Origin: Flavobacterium filum DSM 17961
GTDB taxonomy: Bacteria; Bacteroidota; Bacteroidia; Flavobacteriales; Flavobacteriaceae
Reading direction: 5' to 3'
Assembly: GCF_000425465.1 (NCBI RefSeq)
Contig: NZ_AUDM01000004.1
Coordinates: 62,001-126,000, forward strand
Length of the DNA stretch: 64,000 nucleotides
The translations under genes were made by a program, and so were the position numbers. The notes below the pieces were generated by a model that made no database searches, had not been told where the DNA came from, and was given only the letters and a program-made list of their open reading frames with translations. Shown here in pieces: positions 33,737 to 43,491 of this stretch (positions are counted from its first letter, which is position 1; every line of letters begins with the position of its first letter).

Positions 33737-34762
33737 TTATAAAATACTTTTCATGATTTGTGATTTATGTTCGGTTTCCAAAAATTCTTTTTCAGGGTTG
33801 CTTTCACCGGTGATTCCGCAACCGACATAAATGTTTATTTTATTTTCCTCAACTTCTAAACAACGTAAATTTACAAAAAGATTGGCAGATGCTTCCTGTT
33901 CATTCCATAAACCTAAATAACCGGCATAAAATTTTCGGTCGTAACCTTCATTTTCATTGATAAATTGTAATGCTTTTTCTTTTGGAAAACCGCAAACTGC
34001 CGGCGTTGGATGTAAATTTTGAATGATATTTTTGGTGTTTTCTATCGAATGAACATCGCCAGTGATAATGGTTTTTAGATGAACTAACGAACCGGCTTCC
34101 ACCGTAAATGGTTCGCTAACTTTCAAAGAAAGCACTTCTCTATGCAAACTATCCAAAATATAATCAGTCACAATTTGTTGTTCTTGAATTTCTTTTGACG
34201 ACCATTTTTCAAAACTACTTTTTTGATGCGTTCCGGCCAATGATACGGTTTCAAAATGATTGTTTTCGACTTTAATCAATTGTTCAGGTGTGGCTCCCAT
34301 CCAACAACCAATTTGCGGATGATAAAATAATGAACGAAAAGCAGTTGGATAACGATTGACTAAACGCAAAAAAGTTTCAATCAAATCAACTTTCTTTTCC
34401 ATTTCAATTTTTCTAGAAAGAACCACTTTTTCAAAGTCGCCTTTTTGAATTGAATTTACAGCTTTTTGAACAATATCTTCAAAATGCTTCTTTTCATTTT
34501 CTGAATAATTCATCAAAACTTCAGACTGATTTACAGCATCAAAACTAAATTCTTCTTCAATAGAATATGAACTTTCTGAAGGAATTACATATTTTTTATT
34601 ATCATCAAAGGAAGCAAAAACAAATCCACTTTGACCTATAAAATCGTGAATAGAATTGTCCTTTTGAAACAATCCACAAAGTTTAGTTTGATTTGGAAGA
34701 ACATACAAAACAAAAGGTAAATTTTGTTCCAACTGCATTTTAACTTTAGACAAAATTGCCAT
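33737..34762 (-). CDS. Isochorismate synthase (chorismate-binding enzyme)
   Basis: The 341-residue protein has the chorismate-binding core: FEKVVLSRKIE, FRSLFYHPQIGCWMGATPE, HLKTIITGDVH, HPTPAVCGFPKEKA and GYDRKFYAGYLG. These are the motifs of MenF/EntC-type isochorismate synthases. The next gene downstream is bshB1 and the upstream one, 2 bases away, a DHNA-CoA-type thioesterase; the latter pairing points to menaquinone synthesis (MenF role). Length is somewhat short because the N-terminal region is reduced. Confidence 0.88.
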   Translation of the reverse strand: MAILSKVKMQLEQNLPFVLYVLPNQTKLCGLFQKDNSIHDFIGQSGFVFASFDDNKKYVIPSESSYSIEEEFSFDAVNQSEVLMNYSENEKKHFEDIVQKAVNSIQKGDFEKVVLSRKIEMEKKVDLIETFLRLVNRYPTAFRSLFYHPQIGCWMGATPEQLIKVENNHFETVSLAGTHQKSSFEKWSSKEIQEQQIVTDYILDSLHREVLSLKVSEPFTVEAGSLVHLKTIITGDVHSIENTKNIIQNLHPTPAVCGFPKEKALQFINENEGYDRKFYAGYLGLWNEQEASANLFVNLRCLEVEENKINIYVGCGITGESNPEKEFLETEHKSQIMKSIL

Positions 34763-34764
34763 CG

Positions 34765-35193
34765 TTAAGAAGTCTTTTTAGGTAAAACAATGTTTGACAA
34801 TTTGCAAAGACAGATTAGTTTTCCTTCTTCATCTTCAATTTTTATTTCCCACAAATGAATACTTCTTCCTTGGTGAATAATTTTAGCGGTTGCAAAAACA
34901 GTTCCTTCTCGTTTACTTCGTAAATGATTGGCTGAAATTTCAATTCCACGCACTTCTTGTTTTTCGGCATTTACAAACAACATCGAAGCTGCACTTCCAA
35001 CACTTTCTGCTAAGGCAACCGAAGCTCCTCCGTGTAACAATCCCATGGGTTGATGAATGCGTGAATTTACCGGCATTTTGGCTTTTAAAAAATCTTCTCC
35101 TACATCAATAAACTCAATTTCAAGGGTTTCCATTAAGGTGTTTTTACTGAATTCATTACAATTTTGAAGTATTTGAGCTTTATCTAGAGTCAT
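34765..35193 (-). CDS. Hotdog-fold thioesterase, DHNA-CoA thioesterase-like
   Basis: ATG 35193 gives 142 residues; the frame extends to 35268 but that start lacks support. The motif NSRIHQPMGLLHGGASVALAES is that of PaaI/YdiI/MenI-type thioesterases, with the catalytic acidic residue in ALAES. Together with the isochorismate synthase gene (2-base gap) it most likely hydrolyses 1,4-dihydroxy-2-naphthoyl-CoA in menaquinone synthesis. Other acyl-CoA substrates are possible. Confidence 0.85.
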   Translation of the reverse strand: MTLDKAQILQNCNEFSKNTLMETLEIEFIDVGEDFLKAKMPVNSRIHQPMGLLHGGASVALAESVGSAASMLFVNAEKQEVRGIEISANHLRSKREGTVFATAKIIHQGRSIHLWEIKIEDEEGKLICLCKLSNIVLPKKTS

Positions 35194-35319
35194 TATTGTT
35201 TTTTTTTGGTAAAAATAAAGATTTTTCGGAGGTGCATAAACTAAAATTCTCTTAATTTCGTTATCCATTTAGTTTTTGCAAATTCAATTTAATGGTTAAT
35301 TTTACCAAAAATCAGGCTC

Positions 35320-36882
35320 ATGCGTAATTTACTTTTTTTATTTTTCATTATTTCAGCTATATCCTTAACTTCTTGTCGCAACGATTTTGAATTTGAACCC
35401 AGTCAAGGCGGACTAGAATTTTCAAAAGATACCGTTTATTTAGATACCGTTTTTACAAACATTGGCTCGAGTACCTACACCTTAAAAGTATATAATCGTT
35501 CCAATAAAAATATCAGCATTCCTTCTATTCGATTGGGTAAAGGATTGGATTCTAAATACCGCATGACCGTTGATGGAATAGTTGGGAACAACCGTATTTT
35601 TGAAAATGTAGAGATGCTTGCTAAAGACAGTATGTACATTTTTATTGAAGTCACCGCTGATGTTGCTGCAGCCAATCCGACCGATTTTTTATATACCGAT
35701 CAAATTCTTTTTGGCAATGGAACTACTGAACAAAAAGTGGAATTGGTTACGTTAATTCAAGATGCTTATTTTCTTTATCCGCAACGTTTTGACGATGGAA
35801 CGTATGAAAATATTAATATCGGTGATAGTCCGGTTCGAGGATTTCTTTTAGATGAAAACGACCCAATCAACGGAAATGAATACATTTGGAACAATACAAA
35901 ACCGTATGTAATATATGGTTATGCTGCTGTACCTGCCAACAAAACATTGGTAGTAGAAGCGGGTGCACGCATTCATTTTCATGCTGAATCAGTTTTGATT
36001 ATTGGTGACCAAGGAAGTATAAAAGTCAATGGAGAGATTTCAAATAATCCTGAAAATCCATTACAAAATCATGTCATTTTTCAGGGTGATCGATTGGAAC
36101 CGCTTTATGAAGATGTACCCGGTCAATGGGGAGCAATATGGTTGACACAAGGAAGTAAGAACAATGAATTTACAAACTGTATCATCAAAAATGGTATAGT
36201 TGGATTGTTGATTGATGGAAATACGGGTTTATCTAACTCAGAAGCAGATGTAAAACTCAAAAATGTTCAAATTTATGATCATTCTAATTATGGAATTTTA
36301 GCCAGAAATGCATATATGAAAGGTGAAAATGTTGTTATTAATAGTGCGGGACAAATTGCTTTAGCTTGTTCGTATGGTGGAAAATACAATTTCAATCATT
36401 CTACATTTAATAACAATTGGGCTAGCTCAAAACAAGTTTCCGTTTTTTTAAATAATTTTATAGAAGGAGCTGATCCGGAAATACTTCCGTTGGAAGAAGC
36501 TACTTTTACGAATTGTATTATTTATGGTTCCAATCAATTGCAAATGTTAATCAATAAAAAGGACCATCCAACTTTCAATTATAAATTTGATCATTGTTTG
36601 ATAAAGTTCAATAATATTAATAATGTTTATAGCGATAATCCACTTTATCAATTCGCAACAGATACTACTCATTATGTAAACTGTATCATTGCAACCAATA
36701 ATTCAGTTGCCAATCCACGATTTTTAAATATTGTGAAGAATAAATTGAATATTGGTGATGACTCGGCGGCAAAAGGCCAAGCTAATGCATTATTTTCAAT
36801 TTTTCCTGATATTTTGAATAATCCTCGAAATCCTCCTCTAGATATGGGAGCCTATAATTCTACGGTTTTTGAAGAAGATTAA
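35320..36882 (+). CDS. Lipoprotein with parallel beta-helix repeats
   Basis: The 520-residue protein has a lipobox (LTSCRND, Cys near 19). A short beta-sandwich region follows (residues 30-130), and the rest holds runs of N-x-I/V strands typical of right-handed parallel beta-helix proteins (FTNCIIKNGIVGLLIDG, FTNCIIYGSNQLQMLIN). Conserved in Flavobacteriaceae, role unknown; an outer-membrane or surface location is likely. No catalytic motif found. Confidence 0.82.
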   Translation: MRNLLFLFFIISAISLTSCRNDFEFEPSQGGLEFSKDTVYLDTVFTNIGSSTYTLKVYNRSNKNISIPSIRLGKGLDSKYRMTVDGIVGNNRIFENVEMLAKDSMYIFIEVTADVAAANPTDFLYTDQILFGNGTTEQKVELVTLIQDAYFLYPQRFDDGTYENINIGDSPVRGFLLDENDPINGNEYIWNNTKPYVIYGYAAVPANKTLVVEAGARIHFHAESVLIIGDQGSIKVNGEISNNPENPLQNHVIFQGDRLEPLYEDVPGQWGAIWLTQGSKNNEFTNCIIKNGIVGLLIDGNTGLSNSEADVKLKNVQIYDHSNYGILARNAYMKGENVVINSAGQIALACSYGGKYNFNHSTFNNNWASSKQVSVFLNNFIEGADPEILPLEEATFTNCIIYGSNQLQMLINKKDHPTFNYKFDHCLIKFNNINNVYSDNPLYQFATDTTHYVNCIIATNNSVANPRFLNIVKNKLNIGDDSAAKGQANALFSIFPDILNNPRNPPLDMGAYNSTVFEED

Positions 36883-36930
36883 AGTTATTTTCATAATTTT
36901 ACATGACAAACCTAACAAAACAGTAAAATT

Positions 36931-37572
36931 ATGAAACTAAAATTTTTATCCCTAATTGCGATTATTTCGCTTGTTTCTTGTGGAAAAAAAGAAGAAACTA
37001 AATCCGATAATTCAACAGTAAAAGACACAACAAAAGTTGAGGAAACAAATGTAACTATTCCTGATTCAACAACAATTTCCAATGCATGGAATGACTATAT
37101 GACACCAGGCGAACCTCACAAAATGTTGGCTATGGAATCCGGCACATGGAATGAAGAAATGACCATGTGGATGGAACCTGGTGCAGAACCAATGAAAAAT
37201 AAGATGACAGCTGAATCAAAAATGATTTATGGAGATCGTTATCAGGAAACAATTCACAAAGGTGACTTTATGGGAATGCCTTTTGAAGGAAAAAGCATAT
37301 TGGCTTATAACAATGCTTCACAAGAATATACATCTACTTGGATTGATAATATGAGTACAGGAATTATGATTATGTCTGGAAAATATGACGAAGCTACTAA
37401 AACCATAAATTTCTCAGGAACTACAGTAGATCCGGTTACTAAAAAGGAAAAAGCGGTTCGGGAAATCTACACAATTGTAGATGAAAACACCCGAAAAATG
37501 GAAATGTTTGATGTGGATTACAGCGGAAAAGAATACAAAAGCATGGAAATCATAATGACCCGAAAAAAATAA
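36931..37572 (+). CDS. DUF1579-type lipoprotein
   Basis: The 213-residue protein has a lipobox (ISLVSCGKK, Cys 17) and a charged, low-complexity linker to about residue 50. The remainder resembles DUF1579: WNEEMTMWMEPGAEP, YQETIHKGDFMGMPFEGKS, NMSTGIMIMSGKYDEATK. Function unknown. It is followed by a strong terminator at 37591-37624. Confidence 0.82.
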   Translation: MKLKFLSLIAIISLVSCGKKEETKSDNSTVKDTTKVEETNVTIPDSTTISNAWNDYMTPGEPHKMLAMESGTWNEEMTMWMEPGAEPMKNKMTAESKMIYGDRYQETIHKGDFMGMPFEGKSILAYNNASQEYTSTWIDNMSTGIMIMSGKYDEATKTINFSGTTVDPVTKKEKAVREIYTIVDENTRKMEMFDVDYSGKEYKSMEIIMTRKK

Positions 37573-37590
37573 ATTCACTTTTAATTCTTT

Positions 37591-37624
37591 AAAAAGACTG
37601 TTTTTAAAAAACAGTCTTTTTTTG
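37591..37624 (+). terminator. Rho-independent terminator before purL
   Basis: AAAAAGACTGTTTTT and AAAAAACAGTCTTTTT form a long hairpin followed by a T tract (37615-37623). It ends the DUF1579 gene transcript. Confidence 0.88.
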
Positions 37625-37649
37625 TTTACAACTTCGTGAATAACTATAC

Positions 37650-37680
37650 TTTGAAACTACCTTTTTTCAACGTAAATTTG
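37650..37680 (+). promoter_or_regulatory. Bacteroidetes-type promoter of purL
   Basis: TTTG at 37650-37653 and TAAATTTG at 37673-37680 are separated by 19 bases, the consensus layout (TTTG, 19-20 bases, TAnnTTTG) of the primary sigma factor in Bacteroidetes. The purL ATG follows 28 bases later. Confidence 0.75.
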
Positions 37681-37708
37681 CACCAACAACAACACAAATA
37701 TTTTTTAT

Positions 37709-40700
37709 ATGATTCATTTCTTCGGAAACGAAAGTTCAACTGTTTTTGCCGTTCAATCGCAAAACGAACTTTCGGCTCAGGACATTTCAAAATTAAACTG
37801 GCTTTTTGGCAATACAAATAAAATAGAAAAATCCGTTTTAGCGGATTTTTTTGTTGGTCCTCGTGCCGCTATGATTACACCTTGGAGTACCAATGCTGTG
37901 GAAATCACACAGAACATGGGTATCGAAAGTATCATTCGCATTGAAGAATTTCATAAAATTGAAAACAATCATTCCGATTTTGATCCGATGTTGTTTCAAA
38001 AATATACGGAATTACATCAAGATATTTTCACCATCAACATTCAACCCGAAGCCATCAAAGAAATTGAAGATATCGCAGCTTACAATAAACAAGAAGGATT
38101 GGCATTAAGCGAAGAAGAAGTCAATTATTTAAACACGTTAGCAATAAAACTCAAACGCAATTTAACGGATTCCGAAGTTTTTGGTTTCTCACAAGTGAAT
38201 TCAGAACATTGTCGTCACAAAATTTTCAATGGTACATTTGTGATTGATGGTGAGGAAAAACCGTCTTCCCTATTCAAATTAATCAAAAAAACATCTGCCG
38301 AAAATCCAAACGATATTGTTTCGGCATACAAAGATAATGTCGCTTTTATCAAAGGGCCAAAAGTGGAACAATTTGCTCCCAAAAGTGCCGATAAACCTGA
38401 TTTTTATCAAACAAAAGAATTTGCTTCGGTTATTTCGATAAAAGCCGAAACACATAATTTCCCAACTACAGTTGAACCATTTAACGGAGCAGCAACCGGT
38501 TCGGGTGGAGAAATCAGAGACCGACTTGCCGGTGGACAAGGTTCACTTCCGTTAGCCGGAACTGCGGTTTACATGACTTCTTATTCTCGTTTGGAAGAAA
38601 CTCGTCCATGGGAAAATGCCATGGAAGAACGTAAATGGTTGTATCAAACTCCAATGGATATTTTAATCAAAGCCTCCAACGGTGCTTCTGATTTTGGTAA
38701 TAAATTCGGGCAACCGTTAATTACCGGTTCGGTTTTAACATTTGAACACGAAGAAGAAGCCCGAAAATTAGGTTTCGATAAAGTAATCATGTTAGCAGGT
38801 GGAATTGGCTACGGAAAAGCCGATCAAGCACAAAAACACGAACCAAAAACCGGAGATCAAATTGTGATTTTAGGTGGTGAAAACTACCGAATCGGAATGG
38901 GTGGAGCTGCCGTTTCTTCAGCGGATACTGGAGCTTTTGGGTCAGGAATCGAATTAAATGCCATCCAACGTTCTAATCCGGAAATGCAAAAAAGAGCCGC
39001 CAATGCCATTCGTGGTTTGGTGGAAAGTGACGAAAATCCGATTGTTTCCATTCACGATCACGGTGCGGGAGGACACTTAAACTGTTTATCTGAATTAGTA
39101 GAAGCGACTGGTGGATTAATCGATTTGGATAAATTGCCTGTGGGCGACCCTACCTTATCTGCCAAAGAAATTATTGGTAACGAAAGTCAGGAACGAATGG
39201 GATTGGTTATCGGTCAAAAAGACATTGAAACCTTGCAACGCATTGCCGAAAGAGAACGTTCTCCTATGTATCAAGTGGGAGAAGTTACGGGCTATCATCG
39301 TTTTACTTTCGAATCAAAAACTACCGGAGCCAAACCTATGGATTTTGAATTGGCCGATATGTTCGGAAGTTCTCCAAAAATGATTATGAAAGATGTTTCA
39401 GTAGAACGCAATTTTACCGAAATAAACTATAAAGAAGCCGACTTTGAAACCTATTTAGAACAAGTTTTGCAGTTAGAAGCTGTGGCTTGTAAAGATTGGT
39501 TAACCAACAAAGTCGATCGTTGTGTTGGTGGAAAAGTAGCCAAACAACAATGTGCCGGTCCCATTCAATTGCCGTTGAACAATGTGGGTGTAATGGCGTT
39601 GGATTATAAAGGAAAAGAAGGGATTGCTACTTCCATTGGCCACTCGCCTATTTCGGCGTTAATCGACCCAAAAGCCGGAAGTCGAAATGCGATTGGTGAA
39701 GCCTTATCCAACATTGTTTTTGCACCTTTGAAAGATGGTTTAAAAAGTGTTTCGCTTTCTGCCAACTGGATGTGGGCTTGTAAAAACGAAGGTGAAGATG
39801 CTCGTTTATATGAAGCCGTTGAAGCGTGTTCTGAATTTGCAATCGAATTAGGAATCAACATTCCAACCGGAAAAGATTCCCTTTCCATGAAGCAAAAATA
39901 TGCCGATACCGAAGTTATTGCTCCGGGAACCGTAATTATTTCTGCTGCCGGAAATTGTAATGAAATTACAAAAGTAGTTGAACCCGTTTTTCAAAAAAAT
40001 GCTGGTTCGATTTACTATATCAATTTGTCGCAAGATGAATTCAAATTGGGTGGTTCATCCTTTTCACAAATTAGAAATGCGATTGGAAAAGAAACGCCAA
40101 CCATCAAAAATGCAGCTTTCTTTAAAAAAGCATTCAATGTGATTCAGGAATTAATCAAAAACGATGAAATTGCTGCCGGTCACGATATTGGAAGCGGTGG
40201 ATTGATTACCACGTTATTAGAAATGTGTTTTGCGGATAACCATTTGGGTGCGAAACTCGATTTTACTCCCGAAACTTCGGGATTTGAAGAAAAAGATTTG
40301 CTGAAAATTTTATTTGCTGAAAATATCGGAATTGTGCTTCAAGCGAATGATGACAGCGTTTTTGAATCATTCTTGAAGGAAGAAAATATCACTTTCTACA
40401 AATTAGGAAAAGTAACCGATTCGAATAGTTTAGCGATAGGAAATTATTCGTTAGACATTGAAAAATACAGAGATACTTGGTTTAAAACATCTTATTTATT
40501 AGATCAAAAACAAACCCAAAACGGTAAAGCGGCAGCCCGCTTTGTGAATTATAAAAATCAACCGTTACAGTATCAATTTCCATCTCATTTTAATGGTAAA
40601 AAACCGGAGATTGATGCTTCAAAACCAAGACCAAAAGCAGCCATAATTCGTGAAAAAGGAAGTAATTCTGAACGCGAAATGGCAAACGCCATGTATCTAG

Positions 40701-41377
40701 CCGGATTTGATGTAAAAGATGTGCACATGACCGATTTGATTTCGGGTCGTGAAAACTTAGAAGACATTCAGTTTATTGGTGCGGTGGGTGGTTTTTCCAA
40801 TTCAGATGTATTGGGTTCTGCCAAAGGTTGGGCAGGAGCTTTTTTATATAACGAAAAAGCAAAAACTGCATTGGATCATTTCTTCAAACGAGAAGATACT
40901 TTATCTGTCGGAATTTGTAATGGTTGTCAATTGTTTATGGAATTAGAAGTCATCAATCCGGAACATGAAATTCACGGAAAAATGCATCACAACGACAGTC
41001 AAAAACACGAAAGCGGATTTACTTCTGTAAAAATTCAAGAAAATAATTCGGTGATGCTTTCTACATTGGCAGGAACAACTTTAGGCGTTTGGATTTCGCA
41101 TGGCGAAGGAAAATTCAAGTTGCCATATGAAGAAAGTCAGTATCATATTGTAGCCAAATATGGTTATGAAAATTATCCGGCCAATCCGAATGGTTCCGAT
41201 TTCAATACAGCCATGATGTGTGATAAAACGGGTCGTCATTTGGTAATGATGCCTCATATTGAACGTTCCACTTTCCCTTGGAATTGGGCACATTATCCAA
41301 AAGACAGAAACGATGAAGTTTCGCCTTGGATAGAAGCGTTTGTGAATGCTAGAAAATGGATTGAGAAAATTAAGTAA
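37709..41377 (+). CDS. purL: Phosphoribosylformylglycinamidine synthase
   Basis: The 1222-residue protein is the long, single-chain form. It has the N-terminal PurS-like region, two AIR-synthase-type halves (AETHNFPTTVEPFNGAATG with GSGGEIRDR; later NIPTGKDSLSMKQKY) and a C-terminal class I glutaminase domain with the catalytic Cys in SVGICNGCQLFMEL and His in MPHIERSTFPWNW. It converts FGAR to FGAM in purine synthesis. The gene stands alone with its own promoter. Confidence 0.97.
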   Translation: MIHFFGNESSTVFAVQSQNELSAQDISKLNWLFGNTNKIEKSVLADFFVGPRAAMITPWSTNAVEITQNMGIESIIRIEEFHKIENNHSDFDPMLFQKYTELHQDIFTINIQPEAIKEIEDIAAYNKQEGLALSEEEVNYLNTLAIKLKRNLTDSEVFGFSQVNSEHCRHKIFNGTFVIDGEEKPSSLFKLIKKTSAENPNDIVSAYKDNVAFIKGPKVEQFAPKSADKPDFYQTKEFASVISIKAETHNFPTTVEPFNGAATGSGGEIRDRLAGGQGSLPLAGTAVYMTSYSRLEETRPWENAMEERKWLYQTPMDILIKASNGASDFGNKFGQPLITGSVLTFEHEEEARKLGFDKVIMLAGGIGYGKADQAQKHEPKTGDQIVILGGENYRIGMGGAAVSSADTGAFGSGIELNAIQRSNPEMQKRAANAIRGLVESDENPIVSIHDHGAGGHLNCLSELVEATGGLIDLDKLPVGDPTLSAKEIIGNESQERMGLVIGQKDIETLQRIAERERSPMYQVGEVTGYHRFTFESKTTGAKPMDFELADMFGSSPKMIMKDVSVERNFTEINYKEADFETYLEQVLQLEAVACKDWLTNKVDRCVGGKVAKQQCAGPIQLPLNNVGVMALDYKGKEGIATSIGHSPISALIDPKAGSRNAIGEALSNIVFAPLKDGLKSVSLSANWMWACKNEGEDARLYEAVEACSEFAIELGINIPTGKDSLSMKQKYADTEVIAPGTVIISAAGNCNEITKVVEPVFQKNAGSIYYINLSQDEFKLGGSSFSQIRNAIGKETPTIKNAAFFKKAFNVIQELIKNDEIAAGHDIGSGGLITTLLEMCFADNHLGAKLDFTPETSGFEEKDLLKILFAENIGIVLQANDDSVFESFLKEENITFYKLGKVTDSNSLAIGNYSLDIEKYRDTWFKTSYLLDQKQTQNGKAAARFVNYKNQPLQYQFPSHFNGKKPEIDASKPRPKAAIIREKGSNSEREMANAMYLAGFDVKDVHMTDLISGRENLEDIQFIGAVGGFSNSDVLGSAKGWAGAFLYNEKAKTALDHFFKREDTLSVGICNGCQLFMELEVINPEHEIHGKMHHNDSQKHESGFTSVKIQENNSVMLSTLAGTTLGVWISHGEGKFKLPYEESQYHIVAKYGYENYPANPNGSDFNTAMMCDKTGRHLVMMPHIERSTFPWNWAHYPKDRNDEVSPWIEAFVNARKWIEKIK

Positions 41378-41441
41378 TTATTAAGTTTTTATAAATATAT
41401 TTTACTTATAATTTCATATTTTTGGTTTTTTTAACATTTTT

Positions 41442-43376
41442 ATGAAATTAATTACTTTTCTAAAACCAATTTTGGTTTTTATCTGCTTAGGTTTAATTAT
41501 TTTAAATCTAAGCAGATTTTTTTTGTTCATCACTCATTTGGAACGTGTTACAGATGTAGAATCTTACGGACAATTATTTTTAATCGGATTGCGATTTGAT
41601 ATTATTCTGTTGAGTTATCTTTCAATTCTTCCTTTTTTAATATTGCTGATTACTCCAAAAAAATGGTTTCAAGGTGTAGTTAAACTACTATCGTATTACT
41701 TTTTAGTTTTTTTACTTTTACTTTTATTTAGCGAATTAGCTACACCAGATTTTGTAAATCAATATGACACACGACCCAACCGAATCTTTCTTGATTATTT
41801 AATTTATCCCAAAGAAGTTCTAGGAACATTAGTAAATGGCTATCTAACTTCAATAATTATTACTTTTATTACTCTTGGAATTGCCATTTTTTTAGGACTT
41901 AAGTTCAGAAAAAAATTATTTTACACAACCGCTCAAAATTACAAAGAGCGATTAATTGTATTTCCAGTTATCGCATTTTTATTGGTTTTTGGAGCTCGTT
42001 CAAGTTTAACATCCAAACGACCAATCAATGCAAGTAACGCTGTTTTTTCCACTGATCAAATGGTTAATTCATTAGCCTTAAATTCTTTATATACTATTGG
42101 TTTTGCGGCTTATTCAATTAAGGATGAAGAAAACATCATAAAAATGTATGGTAAAATGTCTATTGATGAAGCGGTAAGTCGTGTGCAAAAATATACTGAT
42201 TTTAATCCCAAAAAAATCAAAAGTAATGATTATGATTTTTTTCATCCAACAGCAGTTGTAAATGATAACAATCAAAAATACAACGTTGTAATCTTTTTGC
42301 AAGAAAGTTTGGGAGCTGAGTATGTGGGTGCTTTAGGAGGGTTACCGCTAACACCTGAATTGGATAAATTAACTCAAGAAGGACTTCTTTTTACCAATTT
42401 ATATTGTACCGGTACCCGAAGTGTGAGAGGAATTGAAGCGGTTGTAAGTGGCTTCATGCCCACTCCATCAGAAAGTGTAGTTAAATTAAGTAATGCTCAA
42501 AATGACTTTTTCACACTTGCATCAATCTTTAAAAAAGAAGGATTTGATACCAGTTTTATTTATGGCGGAATGGCTAATTTTGACAATATGGCTTCCTTTT
42601 TTAGCGGAAATGGATTTGAAAATATCATCGATGAAACCGATTTTGATGCAGATGGCAAAAAATATGCATTCAAAGGGACTTGGGGTTATTCAGATGAAGA
42701 TTTGGTTACTAAAGCCAATGATTATTTCAAAACGTTAGGCGATAAACCATTTTTCTCTCTACTTTTTTCAACATCCAATCACGATCCTTTTGAATTTCCT
42801 GATAATCGGATTGAATTGTATGATAAAAAGAAAAATACAGTAAACAATGCAATAAAGTATGCCGACTTTAGTATTGGAAAATTTTTAGCATTAGCAAAAA
42901 AAGAAGCATATTTCAAGAATACTATTTTCGTTATTATTTCTGACCATAATACGCGTACCTACGGAAATAATTTAGTCCCAATAAAAAAATTCAGAATTCC
43001 AGCTTTACTTATTGGACCAAATATTCCGAAAGGTCAACGATATAAAGAACAAGCTAGTCAAATTGATATTCCAACTACTATTTTAGGCTACTGTGGGATG
43101 AAAAATGAAACGCCAATGTTAGGAAGAAATTTAACTCAAGATAAAGTATTAAAACCACGAAGTTTGATGCAATTTCATGATAATTTTGGCTTTAGAGTAG
43201 AAAATGATTTGGTAATCTTGATGCCAAAAGCAGCACCTAAACAATTTAAAGTAGAAAAAGATAGTCTATTACTGCCCAATAAACTTAATAAAGAGCTAGC
43301 CAATGATGCTCTAGCACACTTGATTTTAGCTGATTATCTCTATAAATCAAAAAAATATAGCACAAGTAAAAAATAA
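41442..43376 (+). CDS. LTA synthase-family membrane sulfatase-fold protein
   Basis: The 644-residue protein has five hydrophobic segments in the first 200 residues and then an extracytoplasmic alkaline-phosphatase-like domain: FLQESLGAEYVGALGG, nucleophile Thr in CTGTRSVRGIEA, and ISDHNTRTYGNN. In Gram-negative Bacteroidetes this LtaS/EptA-like group probably moves phospho-groups from phospholipid headgroups onto envelope glycans or lipids. The acceptor is unknown. A terminator follows. Confidence 0.88.
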   Translation: MKLITFLKPILVFICLGLIILNLSRFFLFITHLERVTDVESYGQLFLIGLRFDIILLSYLSILPFLILLITPKKWFQGVVKLLSYYFLVFLLLLLFSELATPDFVNQYDTRPNRIFLDYLIYPKEVLGTLVNGYLTSIIITFITLGIAIFLGLKFRKKLFYTTAQNYKERLIVFPVIAFLLVFGARSSLTSKRPINASNAVFSTDQMVNSLALNSLYTIGFAAYSIKDEENIIKMYGKMSIDEAVSRVQKYTDFNPKKIKSNDYDFFHPTAVVNDNNQKYNVVIFLQESLGAEYVGALGGLPLTPELDKLTQEGLLFTNLYCTGTRSVRGIEAVVSGFMPTPSESVVKLSNAQNDFFTLASIFKKEGFDTSFIYGGMANFDNMASFFSGNGFENIIDETDFDADGKKYAFKGTWGYSDEDLVTKANDYFKTLGDKPFFSLLFSTSNHDPFEFPDNRIELYDKKKNTVNNAIKYADFSIGKFLALAKKEAYFKNTIFVIISDHNTRTYGNNLVPIKKFRIPALLIGPNIPKGQRYKEQASQIDIPTTILGYCGMKNETPMLGRNLTQDKVLKPRSLMQFHDNFGFRVENDLVILMPKAAPKQFKVEKDSLLLPNKLNKELANDALAHLILADYLYKSKKYSTSKK

Positions 43377-43401
43377 ATTCGAATATGAATCAATAAAAAT
43401 C

Positions 43402-43433
43402 AAGGAGTTGACAATTTTTAACTCCTTTTTTTA
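43402..43433 (+). terminator. Rho-independent terminator after the LTA synthase-like gene
   Basis: AAGGAGTT pairs with AACTCCTT across ten bases, followed by TTTTTTATT. Confidence 0.82.
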
Positions 43434-43491
43434 TTAAAATGGTTTGAAAATCATTGTTTTTTCTCTAATTTGCATAAAATTCTATAAAAAG